Assembly (NCBI GenBank): GCA_002482525.1
Contig: DLGC01000018.1
Coordinates: 216,782 to 231,323, forward strand
From: Propionibacteriaceae bacterium UBA7704
GTDB lineage: Bacteria; Actinomycetota; Actinomycetes; Propionibacteriales; Propionibacteriaceae
Length of the DNA: 14,542 nt
Direction of reading: 5' to 3'
Shown: positions 14,535 through 14,542 of the stretch, in pieces
Layout of the letters: the number at the start of each line of letters is the position of its first letter
Position numbering within the stretch: the first letter of the stretch is position 1
Notes under the pieces: generated by a model
Told to the model about the DNA's origin: nothing
The model's database searches: none
What the model saw: the letters and a program-made list of their open reading frames with translations, nothing else
Program-made: the position numbers and the translations under genes

Positions 14535-14542
14535 GTCGTGAG

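Noticed and set aside
14460..14542. A second tRNA gene on the minus strand, suggested by the T-arm-like GGGTTCGAATCC
   Set aside because: No acceptor stem, D arm or anticodon arm could be folded around it, and the T stem itself has mismatches.
1..14542. CRISPR array, prophage, insertion sequence or restriction system
   Set aside because: No regularly spaced direct repeats, no transposase or integrase, and no nuclease or methylase motif were seen on either strand.

Overview
The window is high-GC DNA with actinobacterial features: GTG and TTG starts, ATGA-type gene overlaps, a DUF5318 / class A penicillin-binding protein / GT87 gene block of the kind seen in mycobacteria, and a three-gene BkdABC-type dehydrogenase of actinobacterial form. 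The short palindromic repeats of the CTTCGACAGGCTCAG type fit Actinomycetota, perhaps Propionibacteriales. That rank is inference; no rRNA is present to fix it.

Layout from left to right. (1) 1-91 holds degenerate palindromic repeat copies, followed by an EcsC-family gene (+, 228-899). (2) A near-perfect hairpin (911-976) separates it from a convergent rhomboid-like membrane protein (-, 977-1798), which is divergent from a luciferase-like flavin monooxygenase (+, 1907-2926). (3) A REP-like inverted pair (2946-3027) lies between that gene and a convergent alanine racemase (-, 3028-4152). (4) A 73-residue Nif11-like protein (+, 4360-4581) runs divergently from alr and ends 4 bp from the end of the next operon. 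(5) A minus-strand operon, 8187 to 4586, encodes the E1-alpha, E1-beta and E2 subunits of a branched-chain 2-oxoacid dehydrogenase. A consensus-like promoter with a perfect 12-bp palindrome in its spacer drives it. (6) A second minus-strand operon, 14241 to 8285, encodes a DUF5318 zinc-ribbon protein, a bifunctional class A PBP, two GT-C membrane glycosyltransferases (GT87 and PIG-V type) and a GT2 glycosyltransferase. (7) tRNA-Ala(UGC), divergent from that operon, is followed by a terminator and a second strong inverted repeat at the window end.

Two themes dominate. One is cell envelope construction: alr supplies D-alanine, the PBP polymerises and cross-links peptidoglycan, and three glycosyltransferases probably build a polyprenyl-linked surface glycan. 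The other is branched-chain keto acid oxidation, giving short branched acyl-CoAs for energy or iso/anteiso fatty acid primers. I found no phage, CRISPR, toxin-antitoxin or clear mobile element. The most unusual points are a REP-like inverted pair translated as part of the E2 inter-domain linker, the palindromic operator candidate in the bkd promoter, an SxN-to-SxD change in the PBP, a rhomboid-like protein lacking the catalytic residues, and the orphan Nif11-like protein. The window looks mostly like ordinary core chromosome, and I do not see a complete new system in it.
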